From JAATGA01 sp047605605 (GTDB lineage: Bacteria; Pseudomonadota; Alphaproteobacteria; Rhodobacterales; Rhodobacteraceae): DNA of 40,415 nucleotides. Every line of letters starts with the position of its first letter. The first letter of the stretch is position 1. A program made the translations under genes and the position numbers. Location: NCBI GenBank assembly GCA_047605605.1, contig JASGFG010000028.1, forward strand, positions 1 to 40,415. The letters are read 5' to 3'. Shown in pieces: positions 15,692 to 23,441 of this stretch. The notes below the pieces were generated by a model. It was not told the DNA's origin and made no database searches. It saw nothing but the letters and a program-made list of their open reading frames with translations.

Positions 15692-16360
15692 CTACCTCGA
15701 CCGCGCGGCGCCCTGGCGCGGCATCGGCAGGGCGATCGTCCGGCGCCCCGTCATCACTGCGCGCGCATCTGCCGCCATCAGCCCGGCCAGCACCGGCGCG
15801 TCGCACCACAACCCGCCGGTATAGGCGCCATAGGCAGGCAGGATCACCCTGCCCCCGTCGATCAGAAAACAGGGCCGCGCCAGCCCGGCGATACGCGCCT
15901 TGGGGTGGTAATGGCCCGAAATCTCGGGACGGGCGGGGGTGGCGATGTGACGGAAGGCCAGCCCCTGCACCACCAGTTCGACGCGGTGGCTGCCCCCCAG
16001 ATCCACCGGGCCTGCATCGTGGTTCCCCTCGATCCACAGCCAGTCGCGCCCCGCCATCAAACGCAGCAGCCACAGCCGGTCCGCCTCCTCCAGATGCCCG
16101 GCGGCAGCGAGGTCGTCGAAACTGTCGCCCAGACAGACCACCCGGCTTGGCCCGGTCCGCTCCAGATCGGCGTCAAGCCGGGCCAGCGTTTCGGGCACCT
16201 CATAGGGCGGAAGCAGCGCCCCCCCGCGGCGGGCCAGACGCTCGGACTTTCCCAGATGCAGGTCCGACACGCAGAGCAGCCGCTCGTCGGGCCAGAACAG
16301 TGCACCCGACGGCAGGGCAACCAGCCGGGCCGTAACAAGGTCAAAACAATAGCCGGTCAT
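15692..16360 (-). CDS. pdeM: PdeM-like metallophosphoesterase (ligase-associated)
   Basis: The product is 222 residues of the calcineurin-like family, matching the ligase-associated DNA-damage-response endonuclease PdeM. Metal-binding motifs are in order: SDLHLGK (D33, H35), LGDSFDD, EGNHD and SGHYHP. The start at 16360 (MTGYCFDL) is preferred; an ATG six codons upstream at 16378 is possible, and neither has a strong ribosome-binding site. PdeM is usually beside a DNA ligase, an exonuclease and an Lhr-type helicase; none is next to it here. It may be co-transcribed with the upstream GNAT and scoAB genes (109-bp gap). It converges with the LytTR gene. Confidence 0.85.
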   Translation of the reverse strand: MTGYCFDLVTARLVALPSGALFWPDERLLCVSDLHLGKSERLARRGGALLPPYEVPETLARLDADLERTGPSRVVCLGDSFDDLAAAGHLEEADRLWLLRLMAGRDWLWIEGNHDAGPVDLGGSHRVELVVQGLAFRHIATPARPEISGHYHPKARIAGLARPCFLIDGGRVILPAYGAYTGGLWCDAPVLAGLMAADARAVMTGRRTIALPMPRQGAARSR

Positions 16361-16469
16361 GGCTGCTTTTTGCCGCATCCGGTCGCGGGGGGCAAGACGG
16401 CCGGGTCAATCGCAGGCCCCGCCCGTTTACCCGGACGGAGCACCGCATCCGCCCGGCGAAGGCGCAGAA

Positions 16470-16760
16470 TCAGACGCTGAAAGCGTCCGCCCATTCGGGG
16501 TGCTTTTTCCGCTGCGCATTGACGAAGGGGCACAGCGGCATGACCTTGAACCCCATCGACCGGGCATCCTCCACCAGCCGCGTCACCAGCGCCAACCCGG
16601 CGCCGGTGCCGCGAAAGCTGTCGGGAACACCGGTGTGGTCGGCGATGATCAGCGTGGGGGTGGTGATGGAAAAGGTCAGCTCCGCCTCGTCGCCGTCCTT
16701 GCGGATGACATAGCGGCCTTTCGATCCGTTCACTTCCCGGGTGATTGCAAAATCAGTCAA
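16470..16760 (-). CDS. Small GNAT-family N-acetyltransferase (YjdJ/NATD1-like)
   Basis: The product is a 96-residue minimal GNAT domain. The acetyl-CoA-binding region reads VPDSFRGTGAGLALVTRLVEDA (about residues 45-66), and the C-terminal MPLCPFVNAQRKKHPEW is typical of this short subgroup. The substrate is unknown. The start (ATG at 16760) lies inside the end of scoB, overlapping by 8 bases, so translation is probably coupled to the CoA-transferase operon. Cytoplasmic. Confidence 0.88.
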   Translation of the reverse strand: MTDFAITREVNGSKGRYVIRKDGDEAELTFSITTPTLIIADHTGVPDSFRGTGAGLALVTRLVEDARSMGFKVMPLCPFVNAQRKKHPEWADAFSV

Positions 16761-17379
16761 CGAGCGTCGCCTCCGTTGCGTTGCGGAATTCGTCCTCGGT
16801 CACGCCGTCGGCCAGTTCCACCAGTTTCAATCCGCCGGGCACCACGTCCAGCACGCCAAGGTTGGTGATGATCCGGTCGACCACCGCCTTGCCGGTCAGC
16901 GGCAGGGTGCAGGCTTTCAGCACCTTTGACTCGCCCGCCTTGTTGGTGTGGTCCATCACCACCACCACCCGGCCGACACCCGCAACCAGATCCATCGCGC
17001 CGCCCATGCCCTTGACCAGCTTGCCCGGAATCATCCAGTTCGCGAGATCGCCGTTTTCGGCCACCTCCATCGCGCCCAGGATCGCCATGGCGATCTTGCC
17101 GCCGCGGATCATCGCAAAGCTCTGCGCAGAATCAAAGAACGCCGTCTGCGGCAGTTCGGTGATCGTCTGCTTGCCGGCGTTGATCAGGTCGGCGTCTTCC
17201 TCGCCCTCGAACGGGAAGGGGCCCATGCCCAACATGCCGTTTTCGGATTGCAGCGTGACCTCGACCCCTTCGGGGATATAGTTCGACACCAGCGTCGGGA
17301 TGCCGATGCCAAGGTTCACATACCAGCCGTCCTGCAGTTCCTGCGCGGCGCGGGCCGCCATCTGGTTCCGGTCCCACAT
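16753..17379 (-). CDS. scoB: 3-oxoacid CoA-transferase subunit B
   Basis: The product is 208 residues, the beta subunit of a succinyl-CoA:3-ketoacid (or related acyl) CoA transferase. The catalytic glutamate lies in the family motif SENGMLGMGP (E at about residue 46). Other conserved parts are NLGIGIPTLV near the N-terminus and KGMGGAMDLV. It pairs with the alpha subunit encoded three bases upstream and overlaps the GNAT gene downstream. It would transfer CoA from succinyl-CoA to acetoacetate in ketone-body or PHB use. AtoDA-type specificity for other short acids is possible. Confidence 0.92.
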   Translation of the reverse strand: MWDRNQMAARAAQELQDGWYVNLGIGIPTLVSNYIPEGVEVTLQSENGMLGMGPFPFEGEEDADLINAGKQTITELPQTAFFDSAQSFAMIRGGKIAMAILGAMEVAENGDLANWMIPGKLVKGMGGAMDLVAGVGRVVVVMDHTNKAGESKVLKACTLPLTGKAVVDRIITNLGVLDVVPGGLKLVELADGVTEDEFRNATEATLVD

Positions 17380-17382
17380 GGA

Positions 17383-18084
17383 TCAAGCCCCCCGCTTGCG
17401 GACAGTCCGCTGTTCGATGCGTTTTTCATGTTCGCCCTGCACGATGCGATGCACATAGATGCCCGGCAGATGGATCGCGTCGGGGTCGAGCGACCCCAGC
17501 GGCACGATCTCCTCGACCTCGGCCACGCAGATCTTGCCGCAGGTCGCGGCGGGCGGGTTGAAGTTGCGCGCCGTCTTGCGGAAGATCAGGTTGCCCGAAG
17601 GGTCGGCCTTCCACGCCTTGACGATGGACAGGTCGGCGACGATCCCGGTTTCAAGGATATATTCCTGACCGTTGAAGACCTTGGTATCCTTGCCCTCGGC
17701 AATCACCGTGCCCACGCCGGTCTTGGTATAGAATCCAGGGATGCCCGCGCCGCCCGCGCGCATCCGTTCGGCCAGCGTTCCTTGCGGGTTGAATTCCAGC
17801 TCCAGCTCACCGCTCAGGTATTGGCGCATGAATTCGGCATTCTCTCCGACGTAGGAAGAGATCATCTTCTTGATCTGGCGGGTTTTCAGCAGGATGCCCA
17901 GGCCAAAGTCATCCACCCCGCAGTTGTTCGAGGCGATTGTGATGTCCTTGGTCCCCGCATCGCGGATGGCGTCGATCAGCAGTTCCGGTATGCCGCACAG
18001 GCCGAACCCCCCGGCCGCAATCAGCATTCCGTCGAATAGAACCCCTTCCAGCGCCTCGGCGGCGCTGCCGTAAACCTTTTTCAT
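17383..18084 (-). CDS. scoA: 3-oxoacid CoA-transferase subunit A
   Basis: The product is 233 residues, the alpha subunit of the heteromeric CoA transferase. It contains the glycine-rich GGFGLCGIPE motif (about residues 25-34), SNNCGVDDFGLG, and the C-terminal KTARNFNPPAATCGK. GGGGAG six bases before ATG 18084 supports the start. It is the first gene of an scoA-scoB-GNAT (perhaps pdeM) unit; a 75-bp gap separates it from the next gene in the same direction. Cytoplasmic. Confidence 0.92.
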   Translation of the reverse strand: MKKVYGSAAEALEGVLFDGMLIAAGGFGLCGIPELLIDAIRDAGTKDITIASNNCGVDDFGLGILLKTRQIKKMISSYVGENAEFMRQYLSGELELEFNPQGTLAERMRAGGAGIPGFYTKTGVGTVIAEGKDTKVFNGQEYILETGIVADLSIVKAWKADPSGNLIFRKTARNFNPPAATCGKICVAEVEEIVPLGSLDPDAIHLPGIYVHRIVQGEHEKRIEQRTVRKRGA

Positions 18085-18159
18085 GCGTGTCTCCCCGCGA
18101 AGTTCCGGCGTTCATAAGGACGCCTGTTTTCGGTCAAGTCAATCGCGGCAGGCGACGGG

Positions 18160-19143
18160 TCATCGCACGGCGGCGACCAGCGGCACCTCGCCCCCGATCA
18201 ACACCAGACCGCCATCGTCGCCGATGTCGAAGCGGTCGATCCGCGCCAGGGTGGACAGGAAGGCCTGCTCCACATCCGCCCCCGCCCCAAGGCAGGCCAT
18301 GCGCGTCCCGGCCACCGGGCCGAACCGGAAACTCTCGCCCGTCATCTCTGCCGCGCCGGTATAGCGGTTGCAGCCCGATGTTCCCGAAACCCGCAGTCCG
18401 TCAAAGGCCATCGTCACCTCGACCCCCGCGGGCACATCCGTCTCGCCGATGCGGGTGACGCGCCAGTCGCCGCTCAGCAGCGCCGCCGGATCCCCGCCGC
18501 AGCCGTTCAGCACGGCCCCCGCCTGTTCGACCAGGACCGTCGCCGGATAGGGCATTCCGGTCATCGTATCGCGGCAGATGGCCTCGGACACGGTAAAGGC
18601 CAGATCGGGCGAGACGGCATAGCGCGTGCCCGCCTCGTTGTCCTCGCCCTGCGGCAGCGGGCCGCCCTGCGCCCCGCCATCCTCGCGCGAAAAGGCGACG
18701 CCGTCACTCGTGGCGTTCAGCACCCATCCGGGTTCGTTCCCCCGCGCGACAAAGGGCAGGGTCAGAGTGTGGGTCGGGGCCGGCTCGTATGCGGTCAGCG
18801 CCACGATCCCCAGATCGACCGGCCCGGCGGCCAGGGCCTGCGGCTGGCTGACCCATCGCACCTGCCCCGCGACCTTCAAGGCGCCGGTCAGGGCCTGGCC
18901 CTGCCCCTCGGGGATGTCGAGCGCAAAGGGCAGCGGCACCTGCGCGCCCTTTGTCTCGGCGCGGAAGGCGGCGATCACACGGTCGCCCTCGCGCACCTCC
19001 AGCAGGATTTCGGCGCCTTCGGGCAGGGCGATGCGCTCGCGATAGGCCAGCGCCCCCTTCACCTCGCGCGCCTCGGCCGGCAGGATCATCAGCAACGCGG
19101 CCACGACCGGCGCGCCGGCGCGAAACAGGATGGTTCGGATCAT
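18160..19143 (-). CDS. Exported protein with YbaY-like and META (HslJ-like) domains
   Basis: The product is 327 residues. A signal peptide (MIRTIL... PAEA/R, cleaved about after A25) lacks a lipobox cysteine. The first domain (about 27-120) resembles YbaY: GALAYRERIALPEGA, VRWVSQP. A middle region has RGNEPGWVL, seen in COG3650-type envelope proteins. The C-terminal region (about 220-327) resembles META/HslJ: LLSGDWRVTRIG, GTSGCNRYTG. Such proteins are envelope or heat/antibiotic-stress linked, but the molecular role is unknown. The start at 19143 is chosen because GAGGGAGA precedes it and it begins the signal peptide; an upstream in-frame extension would run antisense through the tRNA-Leu gene. 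Confidence 0.82.
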   Translation of the reverse strand: MIRTILFRAGAPVVAALLMILPAEAREVKGALAYRERIALPEGAEILLEVREGDRVIAAFRAETKGAQVPLPFALDIPEGQGQALTGALKVAGQVRWVSQPQALAAGPVDLGIVALTAYEPAPTHTLTLPFVARGNEPGWVLNATSDGVAFSREDGGAQGGPLPQGEDNEAGTRYAVSPDLAFTVSEAICRDTMTGMPYPATVLVEQAGAVLNGCGGDPAALLSGDWRVTRIGETDVPAGVEVTMAFDGLRVSGTSGCNRYTGAAEMTGESFRFGPVAGTRMACLGAGADVEQAFLSTLARIDRFDIGDDGGLVLIGGEVPLVAAVR

Positions 19144-19213
19144 CGGCTTCTCCCTCGGGTTGCGGGAACTATGCGGCATTGCGGGACGATCAGGCAACCC
19201 GTTCGCAGCCCGA

Positions 19214-19242
19214 TTGATCGCGGCGGTCGGCGCTGCTAAGGG
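19214..19242 (+). promoter_or_regulatory. Possible tRNA-Leu promoter
   Basis: TTGATC (19214-19219) is followed after 17 bp by TAAGGG (19237-19242), about 12 bp before the tRNA. The spacing fits, but the -10 match is poor. Weak call. Confidence 0.25.
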
Positions 19243-19253
19243 AGGGCCACTCC

Positions 19254-19339
19254 GGCCGCTTGGAGGAATGGTAGACTCAAGGCACTTAAAATGCCTGGCC
19301 CGCAAGGGCGTGCGGGTTCGAGTCCCGCAGCGGCTACCA
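19254..19339 (+). tRNA. tRNA-Leu (anticodon UAA)
   Basis: This is an 86-base class II tRNA with an encoded CCA end (19337-19339). The acceptor arms GGCCGCT (19254-19260) and AGCGGCT pair with one G-U at the tip. The anticodon loop CTTAAAA gives anticodon TAA at 19287-19289, reading UUA. A long variable arm and the T-loop TTCGAGT are present. Leu identity follows from the anticodon, the long variable arm and the A73 discriminator. UUA is a rare codon in this GC-rich DNA. Confidence 0.96.
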
Positions 19340-19386
19340 CCCCCCATATCCTGCTGATTTCCCTTGGGAATACCGGTGCGACCCGC

Positions 19387-20511
19387 CTATTCCCCCAGGT
19401 TCAGCCGGTCCAGCACCCAGACCCCCATCGCCTGCACCATGTCGTCGCGCCAGGACAGGGGGCCGGGGCGATACAGCGCCGAGGCGAGCGCCCGCTGCTG
19501 CTTTTCCAGAATGCCCACATCCTCTTTCGCCACCCGCTCCCACCGGTCGTAATAGGCGGCGGCGCGGTCCGCGAAATCGGGCAGGTCCAGCCGGTCGGCA
19601 GGGAAGCAGCCGCCCACCTCCAGCAGCGTGCGGTCGGCGGCGACGGGCGTGCAGTTCAGCCACCACAGCGCATCCTGCGACACCGCGAACTGCATCGTCG
19701 GGAAGGCGACGGTGAAATAGGTGCCCTGCCGCGCATCCTCGTCCAGCCCCTCGATCGGCGGAAAGGGCGGCACGGACTCGCTCAGCGTGGCGATGGAGCG
19801 GCCCGAGATCACCTGGATGCAGATCCAGTTGCCCCGCGTCGGCAAGGTGCGCGACTGCTGCGCGCCGACCGTATCGCGGTGGACGATGCCGGTGTGATAG
19901 GTCTCCATCGCATTCTCGAGGATCAGCTTCCAGTTGCAGGCCACGTCCAGCGTCGTGGTCCAGACATGGCGCATGTCCTGCGGCCTGTGACTGGCCAGCC
20001 GGTCGGGCAGATCGCCCAGATGGTCCAGCAGCGAGGGGCCGTCCTTGGTCGCGCGGGCAAAGACGAAGCCCGCCCAGATGTCCAGATCCAGCGGAACAAG
20101 ACCGTATTCCACCCGGTCGAACCCTTCGGCATCCTTCATGTCGGGGCAGCCATACAGGCGCCCGTCATTGAAATAGCTCCAGGCGTGATAGGGGCAGACG
20201 ACGCGGCCGCCGCAATTGCCGCTGCCTTCCAGCAGGATCGAGCCGCGATGGCGGCAGTAATTGGCGAAACAACGCAGCCGCCCGTCATTGCCGCGGATCA
20301 GGACGACCGGACCGCCGGGCGTGTCGAAGGCGCGATAGTCGCCGGGACGGGCCAGCGTCTCCTCCCGGCACAAAAAGAACCAGTGCTTCAGGAAGATGTC
20401 ACGCCGCTCGGCCTCGAAAATGGCGGGGTCGGTGTAGAACCCCGCCGGCATGGACCGGGCGCGATTGATCGGTGCGGTCGCGGCGGCAAGGTCGAGCGGG
20501 TCGAGCGGCAT
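19387..20511 (-). CDS. Rieske non-haem iron oxygenase, alpha subunit
   Basis: The product is a 374-residue aromatic-ring-hydroxylating-type oxygenase alpha subunit. The Rieske [2Fe-2S] site is C86-x-H88 (CRHRG) and C106-xx-H109 (CPYHAW). The mononuclear iron site has H206 and H211 (in METYHTGIVH), with a later Asp (about KEDVG) as third ligand. There is no signal peptide. The family also includes choline, carnitine and glycine-betaine monooxygenases, which this resembles in length and in the ENAMETYH motif. The substrate cannot be named. No reductase or ferredoxin gene is adjacent, so electrons must come from elsewhere. GGAG eight bases before ATG 20511 supports the start. Confidence 0.88.
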   Translation of the reverse strand: MPLDPLDLAAATAPINRARSMPAGFYTDPAIFEAERRDIFLKHWFFLCREETLARPGDYRAFDTPGGPVVLIRGNDGRLRCFANYCRHRGSILLEGSGNCGGRVVCPYHAWSYFNDGRLYGCPDMKDAEGFDRVEYGLVPLDLDIWAGFVFARATKDGPSLLDHLGDLPDRLASHRPQDMRHVWTTTLDVACNWKLILENAMETYHTGIVHRDTVGAQQSRTLPTRGNWICIQVISGRSIATLSESVPPFPPIEGLDEDARQGTYFTVAFPTMQFAVSQDALWWLNCTPVAADRTLLEVGGCFPADRLDLPDFADRAAAYYDRWERVAKEDVGILEKQQRALASALYRPGPLSWRDDMVQAMGVWVLDRLNLGE

Positions 20512-20606
20512 GGGTCAGGCTCCGGTATGGGGGACGTGGCTTGACCCAGCCTGCGGCGCGGGGAGGGCCTGCCGCAAGTCCGTTTGCGACACAGGGGCCG
20601 GAAAGA

Positions 20607-21635
20607 TCAGCCGTCGAACAGGTCGCCCTGCCCCGGCCCGCGCGGCGGGTCGATCCCCAGGTGCCGCCAGGCGCGCGCCGCCAGCATCCGCCCGCGCGGC
20701 GTGCGCTGGATCAAGCCCTGTTGCAGAAGATAGGGCTCGATCACTTCCTCGATGGCATCGCGCGCCTCGGACAGGGCCGCGGACAGGGTCTCGACGCCCA
20801 CCGGCCCGCCGCCATAGCTGACCGCGATCAGTTCCAGATACCGTCGGTCGGCCCCGTCCAGCCCGATGTCATCCACCCCCAGCCGGGTCAGCGCGCTGTC
20901 GGCCAGCGCGCGGCTGACCTTGCCCCCGGCCTCGACCAGCGCGAAATCGACCACCCGGCGCAGCAGGCGCCCGGCGATGCGCGGCGTTCCGCGGGCGCGG
21001 CGGGCAATCTCGCGGCAGCCGGCCTCGTCGGCCTCGACGCCCAGCAGGCGCGCACCGCGGGCGACGATCTGGAACAGCTCGTCCTCGGTATAGAACTGCA
21101 AGCGCGTGGGAATGCCGAACCGATCGCGCAGGGGCGTTGTCAACAGACCAAGCCGCGTCGTGGCCCCGACCAGGGTGAAGGGTTGCAGGTCGATCCTGAC
21201 CGTGCGCGCCGCCGGCCCCTCGCCGATGACCAGATCCAGCGCGAAATCCTCCATCGCGGGATACAGCACCTCCTCCACCACGGGGGACAGGCGGTGGATC
21301 TCGTCGATGAACAGCACGTCGCGGGGTTCGAGGTTGGTCAGGATCGCCGCCAGATCGCCCGGCCGCGCCAGTACCGGGCCGGAGGTCATGCGGAACCCCA
21401 CCCCCAACTCGCGCGCCATGATCTGCGCCAGGGTCGTCTTGCCCAGACCGGGGGGGCCGTGGAACAGCGTGTGATCCATCGCCTCGCCCCGCATTCGCGC
21501 GCTTTCGATGAAGACGCGCAGGTTGGCCCGCGCCTCGGCCTGGCCCACGAATTCCTCCAGCGCCTGCGGACGCAGGGCGCGGTCGGAATCTTCGGGCAGG
21601 CGGTCGGGGCGAAGCTGGGGGTCGGGGGCGATCAT
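20607..21635 (-). CDS. ruvB: Holliday junction helicase RuvB
   Basis: The product is a 342-residue AAA+ motor that drives branch migration with RuvA at Holliday junctions. Walker A is GPPGLGKT (60-67), Walker B is LFIDEIHRL, and sensor GATTRLGLL follows. The C-terminal winged-helix DNA-binding domain contains YLLQQGLIQRTPRGR. The start at 21635 (MIAPDPQLRP) gives the usual length; the upstream extension runs through a palindrome and is not protein-like. It is separated from ruvA by htpX, and a strong inverted repeat lies 73 bp upstream. Confidence 0.95.
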   Translation of the reverse strand: MIAPDPQLRPDRLPEDSDRALRPQALEEFVGQAEARANLRVFIESARMRGEAMDHTLFHGPPGLGKTTLAQIMARELGVGFRMTSGPVLARPGDLAAILTNLEPRDVLFIDEIHRLSPVVEEVLYPAMEDFALDLVIGEGPAARTVRIDLQPFTLVGATTRLGLLTTPLRDRFGIPTRLQFYTEDELFQIVARGARLLGVEADEAGCREIARRARGTPRIAGRLLRRVVDFALVEAGGKVSRALADSALTRLGVDDIGLDGADRRYLELIAVSYGGGPVGVETLSAALSEARDAIEEVIEPYLLQQGLIQRTPRGRMLAARAWRHLGIDPPRGPGQGDLFDG

Positions 21636-21697
21636 GGCAGGAACAATCCCCGAACAGCGCCCGGTTTGCAAGCGCATTGCGGGCGGACCGCGCGGAG

Positions 21698-21715
21698 CCT
21701 CCGGCGGGAGTATTT
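21698..21715 (-). repeat. Gene-end dispersed repeat, variant copy
   Basis: CCTCCGGCGGGAGTATTT, read on the other strand, gives AAATACTCCCGCCGGAGG, resembling the ATACCC-plus-GC-rich core of the stretches at 1011-1042 and 30928-30959. It abuts and partly forms the left arm of the 22-bp inverted repeat. Membership of the same family is an impression, not an alignment result. Confidence 0.35.
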
Positions 21716-21759
21716 CAGAAAGGGAAAGCACGATGCGGCTTTCCCTTTCTGAAATACTC
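21708..21759. repeat. 22-bp perfect inverted repeat between htpX and ruvB
   Basis: The arms at 21708-21729 and 21738-21759 are exact reverse complements separated by 8 bases (ACGATGCG). The transcript would form a very stable 22-bp stem with an 8-base loop. It lies 33 bp beyond the htpX stop and 73 bp before the ruvB start. It has no adjacent U-tract, so it is not a textbook terminator. It may end or process the upstream message, or be a mobile palindromic element. Confidence 0.85.
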
Positions 21760-21791
21760 ATCTTGCGACGGCACGGCGCGCGCGAGGGGCG

Positions 21792-22688
21792 TCAGGCCCA
21801 GGGACCGCCGCGCCTTGCCCCGCTGGGCGGGATCGAGGATCGCAGGGGGGCGGCGGCAGGTTGCAGCTTCATCAGCGCCGCCACCCGGTTCGCGGTCGAA
21901 GGATGCGTCGCGAACAGGTTGTCGGCGCCATGACCGTTCAGCGGATTGATGATGAACATATGCGCCAGCGCCGGGTTGCGTTCGGCCGCCGGGTTGTCAA
22001 TGCCGCGCGCCGCCGCATCTATCCGTTGCAGGGCCGAGGCGAGCCAGTCCGGGTGGCCACAGATTTCCGCGCCGCCGCGATCCGCCTCGTATTCGCGCGA
22101 CCGCGAGATCGCCATCTGCACCAGTCCCGCCGCCAGCGGCGCAAGAATCATCAGCGCCAGTGTGCCCAGCATCCCGCCCGGCCGGTCGCGATTGCCGCCG
22201 AAGAACATGGCAAAGTTCGCCAGCATGGAAATCGCCCCCGCCATGGTGGCGGTGACGGTCATCGTCAGCGTGTCGCGATGGCGGATATGGGCCAGTTCAT
22301 GCGCCATGACCGCCGCCACCTCCTCGGTCGACAGGCGGCGCAACAGGCCGGTGGTGGCGGCAACGGCGGCGTTCTGCGGGTTGCGGCCGGTGGCAAAGGC
22401 GTTCGGCTGATCGGCGTCGATCAGATAGACCCGCGGGCGCGGCAGTCCCGCGCCATCGGCCAGCCTGTTGACCATGCCGACAAACTCGGGCGCGCTGCTT
22501 TCGTTCACGGCGCGCGCGCCGGTCATCGACAGCACCGCCCGGTCGGAGTTCCACCAGGTGAAAAGGTTCATCCCCCCGGCAAAGACCAGCGCGATGATCG
22601 CCCCGCCCTGCCCGCCGATCAGGGCACCAACGCCCATGAACAGCGCCGTCATCGCCGCCATCAGCACGAAGGTGCGGATATTGCCCAT
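21792..22688 (-). CDS. htpX: HtpX-like M48 membrane metalloprotease
   Basis: The product is a 298-residue inner-membrane zinc protease of envelope quality control, functionally overlapping FtsH in E. coli. Two N-terminal helices (about 5-22 and 27-43) precede the zinc site HELAHIRHRD (HExxH at 130-134), with a later glutamate ligand in REYEADRGGAE. Two further helices (about 144-160 and 175-195) follow. The start at 22688 (MGNIRTF) follows AAGGGGGG by a normal distance; an ATG nine codons upstream is less likely. It sits between ruvA and ruvB on the same strand, an unusual place. Confidence 0.93.
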   Translation of the reverse strand: MGNIRTFVLMAAMTALFMGVGALIGGQGGAIIALVFAGGMNLFTWWNSDRAVLSMTGARAVNESSAPEFVGMVNRLADGAGLPRPRVYLIDADQPNAFATGRNPQNAAVAATTGLLRRLSTEEVAAVMAHELAHIRHRDTLTMTVTATMAGAISMLANFAMFFGGNRDRPGGMLGTLALMILAPLAAGLVQMAISRSREYEADRGGAEICGHPDWLASALQRIDAAARGIDNPAAERNPALAHMFIINPLNGHGADNLFATHPSTANRVAALMKLQPAAAPLRSSIPPSGARRGGPWA

Positions 22689-22747
22689 CTGGTCCCCCCC
22701 TTCCGGTTCCGACAAGATATGGAACCGCCCTGCCCGCGCGGCAAGGG

Positions 22748-23428
22748 TCAGCGCGGGGCCAGATGCTTCAGCGCAAGGCGGATCAGCGTGGCGGTATCGG
22801 CCCCGGGCTGGTCGCCCGCGACGGTGGCCACCGCCTCGGCCGCATCGCCGGGCCCATAGCCGAGGTTGACCAGCGCCGACAGCGCATCCGCCGAATAGCC
22901 CGCCCGCGCCTGTGCGGCGTTCGGCTGGGCAGGCTTTGCCGCGCGGCGCGGGGCGGGGGCCGCAGGCTCGATCACCTCGTCATCCGGGGCGGCGGTGGCG
23001 ACGAGACCCGCCCCCGCCGCCATCAGTGCCGGGGCCTTGGACTTCAGCTCCAGGATCACCCGTTGCGCCAGTTTCGGCCCGACGCCCGGCGCCGCCTGCA
23101 CCGCGCGCGCATCGCCAAGGGTGATCGCCCGTGCCACCCCTTCGGCGCCAAGCGCGCCCAGGATCGCCATCGACGCCTTGGCCCCCACCCCCTGCACCGT
23201 CATCAGCAGGCGGTGCCATTCCTTTTCCAGCATGGTCGGAAAGCCGAACAGCTGCAGCAGATCCTCGCGCACCAGCAGGTCGGTATAAAGCGCCGCCGCC
23301 TCGCCCACCGGGGGCAGGCCGGCCATGGTGCGGTCGTTGACATGGACGATGTAGCCGACGCCGCGCACGTCGATCAGCACCTGATCCCCGCCCTTCCAGT
23401 CGATGCGGCCCGCGATACGCCCGATCAT
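22748..23428 (-). CDS. ruvA: Holliday junction DNA-binding protein RuvA
   Basis: The product is 226 residues; a tetramer grips the four-way junction and recruits RuvB. The N-terminal OB fold (MIGRIAGRID...VREDLLQLFGF) is followed by two helix-hairpin-helix motifs (VQGVGAKASMAIL and APGVGPKLAQRVILEL). A flexible Ala/Pro linker (about 140-175) leads to a C-terminal domain III (SALVNLGYGPGDAAEAV) that contacts RuvB. The ATG at 23428 lies 13 bases after the ruvC stop and has GAGG upstream. Upstream in-frame extension overlaps ruvC and was rejected. Confidence 0.95.
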   Translation of the reverse strand: MIGRIAGRIDWKGGDQVLIDVRGVGYIVHVNDRTMAGLPPVGEAAALYTDLLVREDLLQLFGFPTMLEKEWHRLLMTVQGVGAKASMAILGALGAEGVARAITLGDARAVQAAPGVGPKLAQRVILELKSKAPALMAAGAGLVATAAPDDEVIEPAAPAPRRAAKPAQPNAAQARAGYSADALSALVNLGYGPGDAAEAVATVAGDQPGADTATLIRLALKHLAPR

Positions 23429-23441
23429 GCGCGCGCGCCCC

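Noticed and set aside
19144..19347. N-terminal extension of the YbaY/META-like protein
   Set aside because: It runs antisense through tRNA-Leu; the start at 19143 has a ribosome-binding site and begins a signal peptide.
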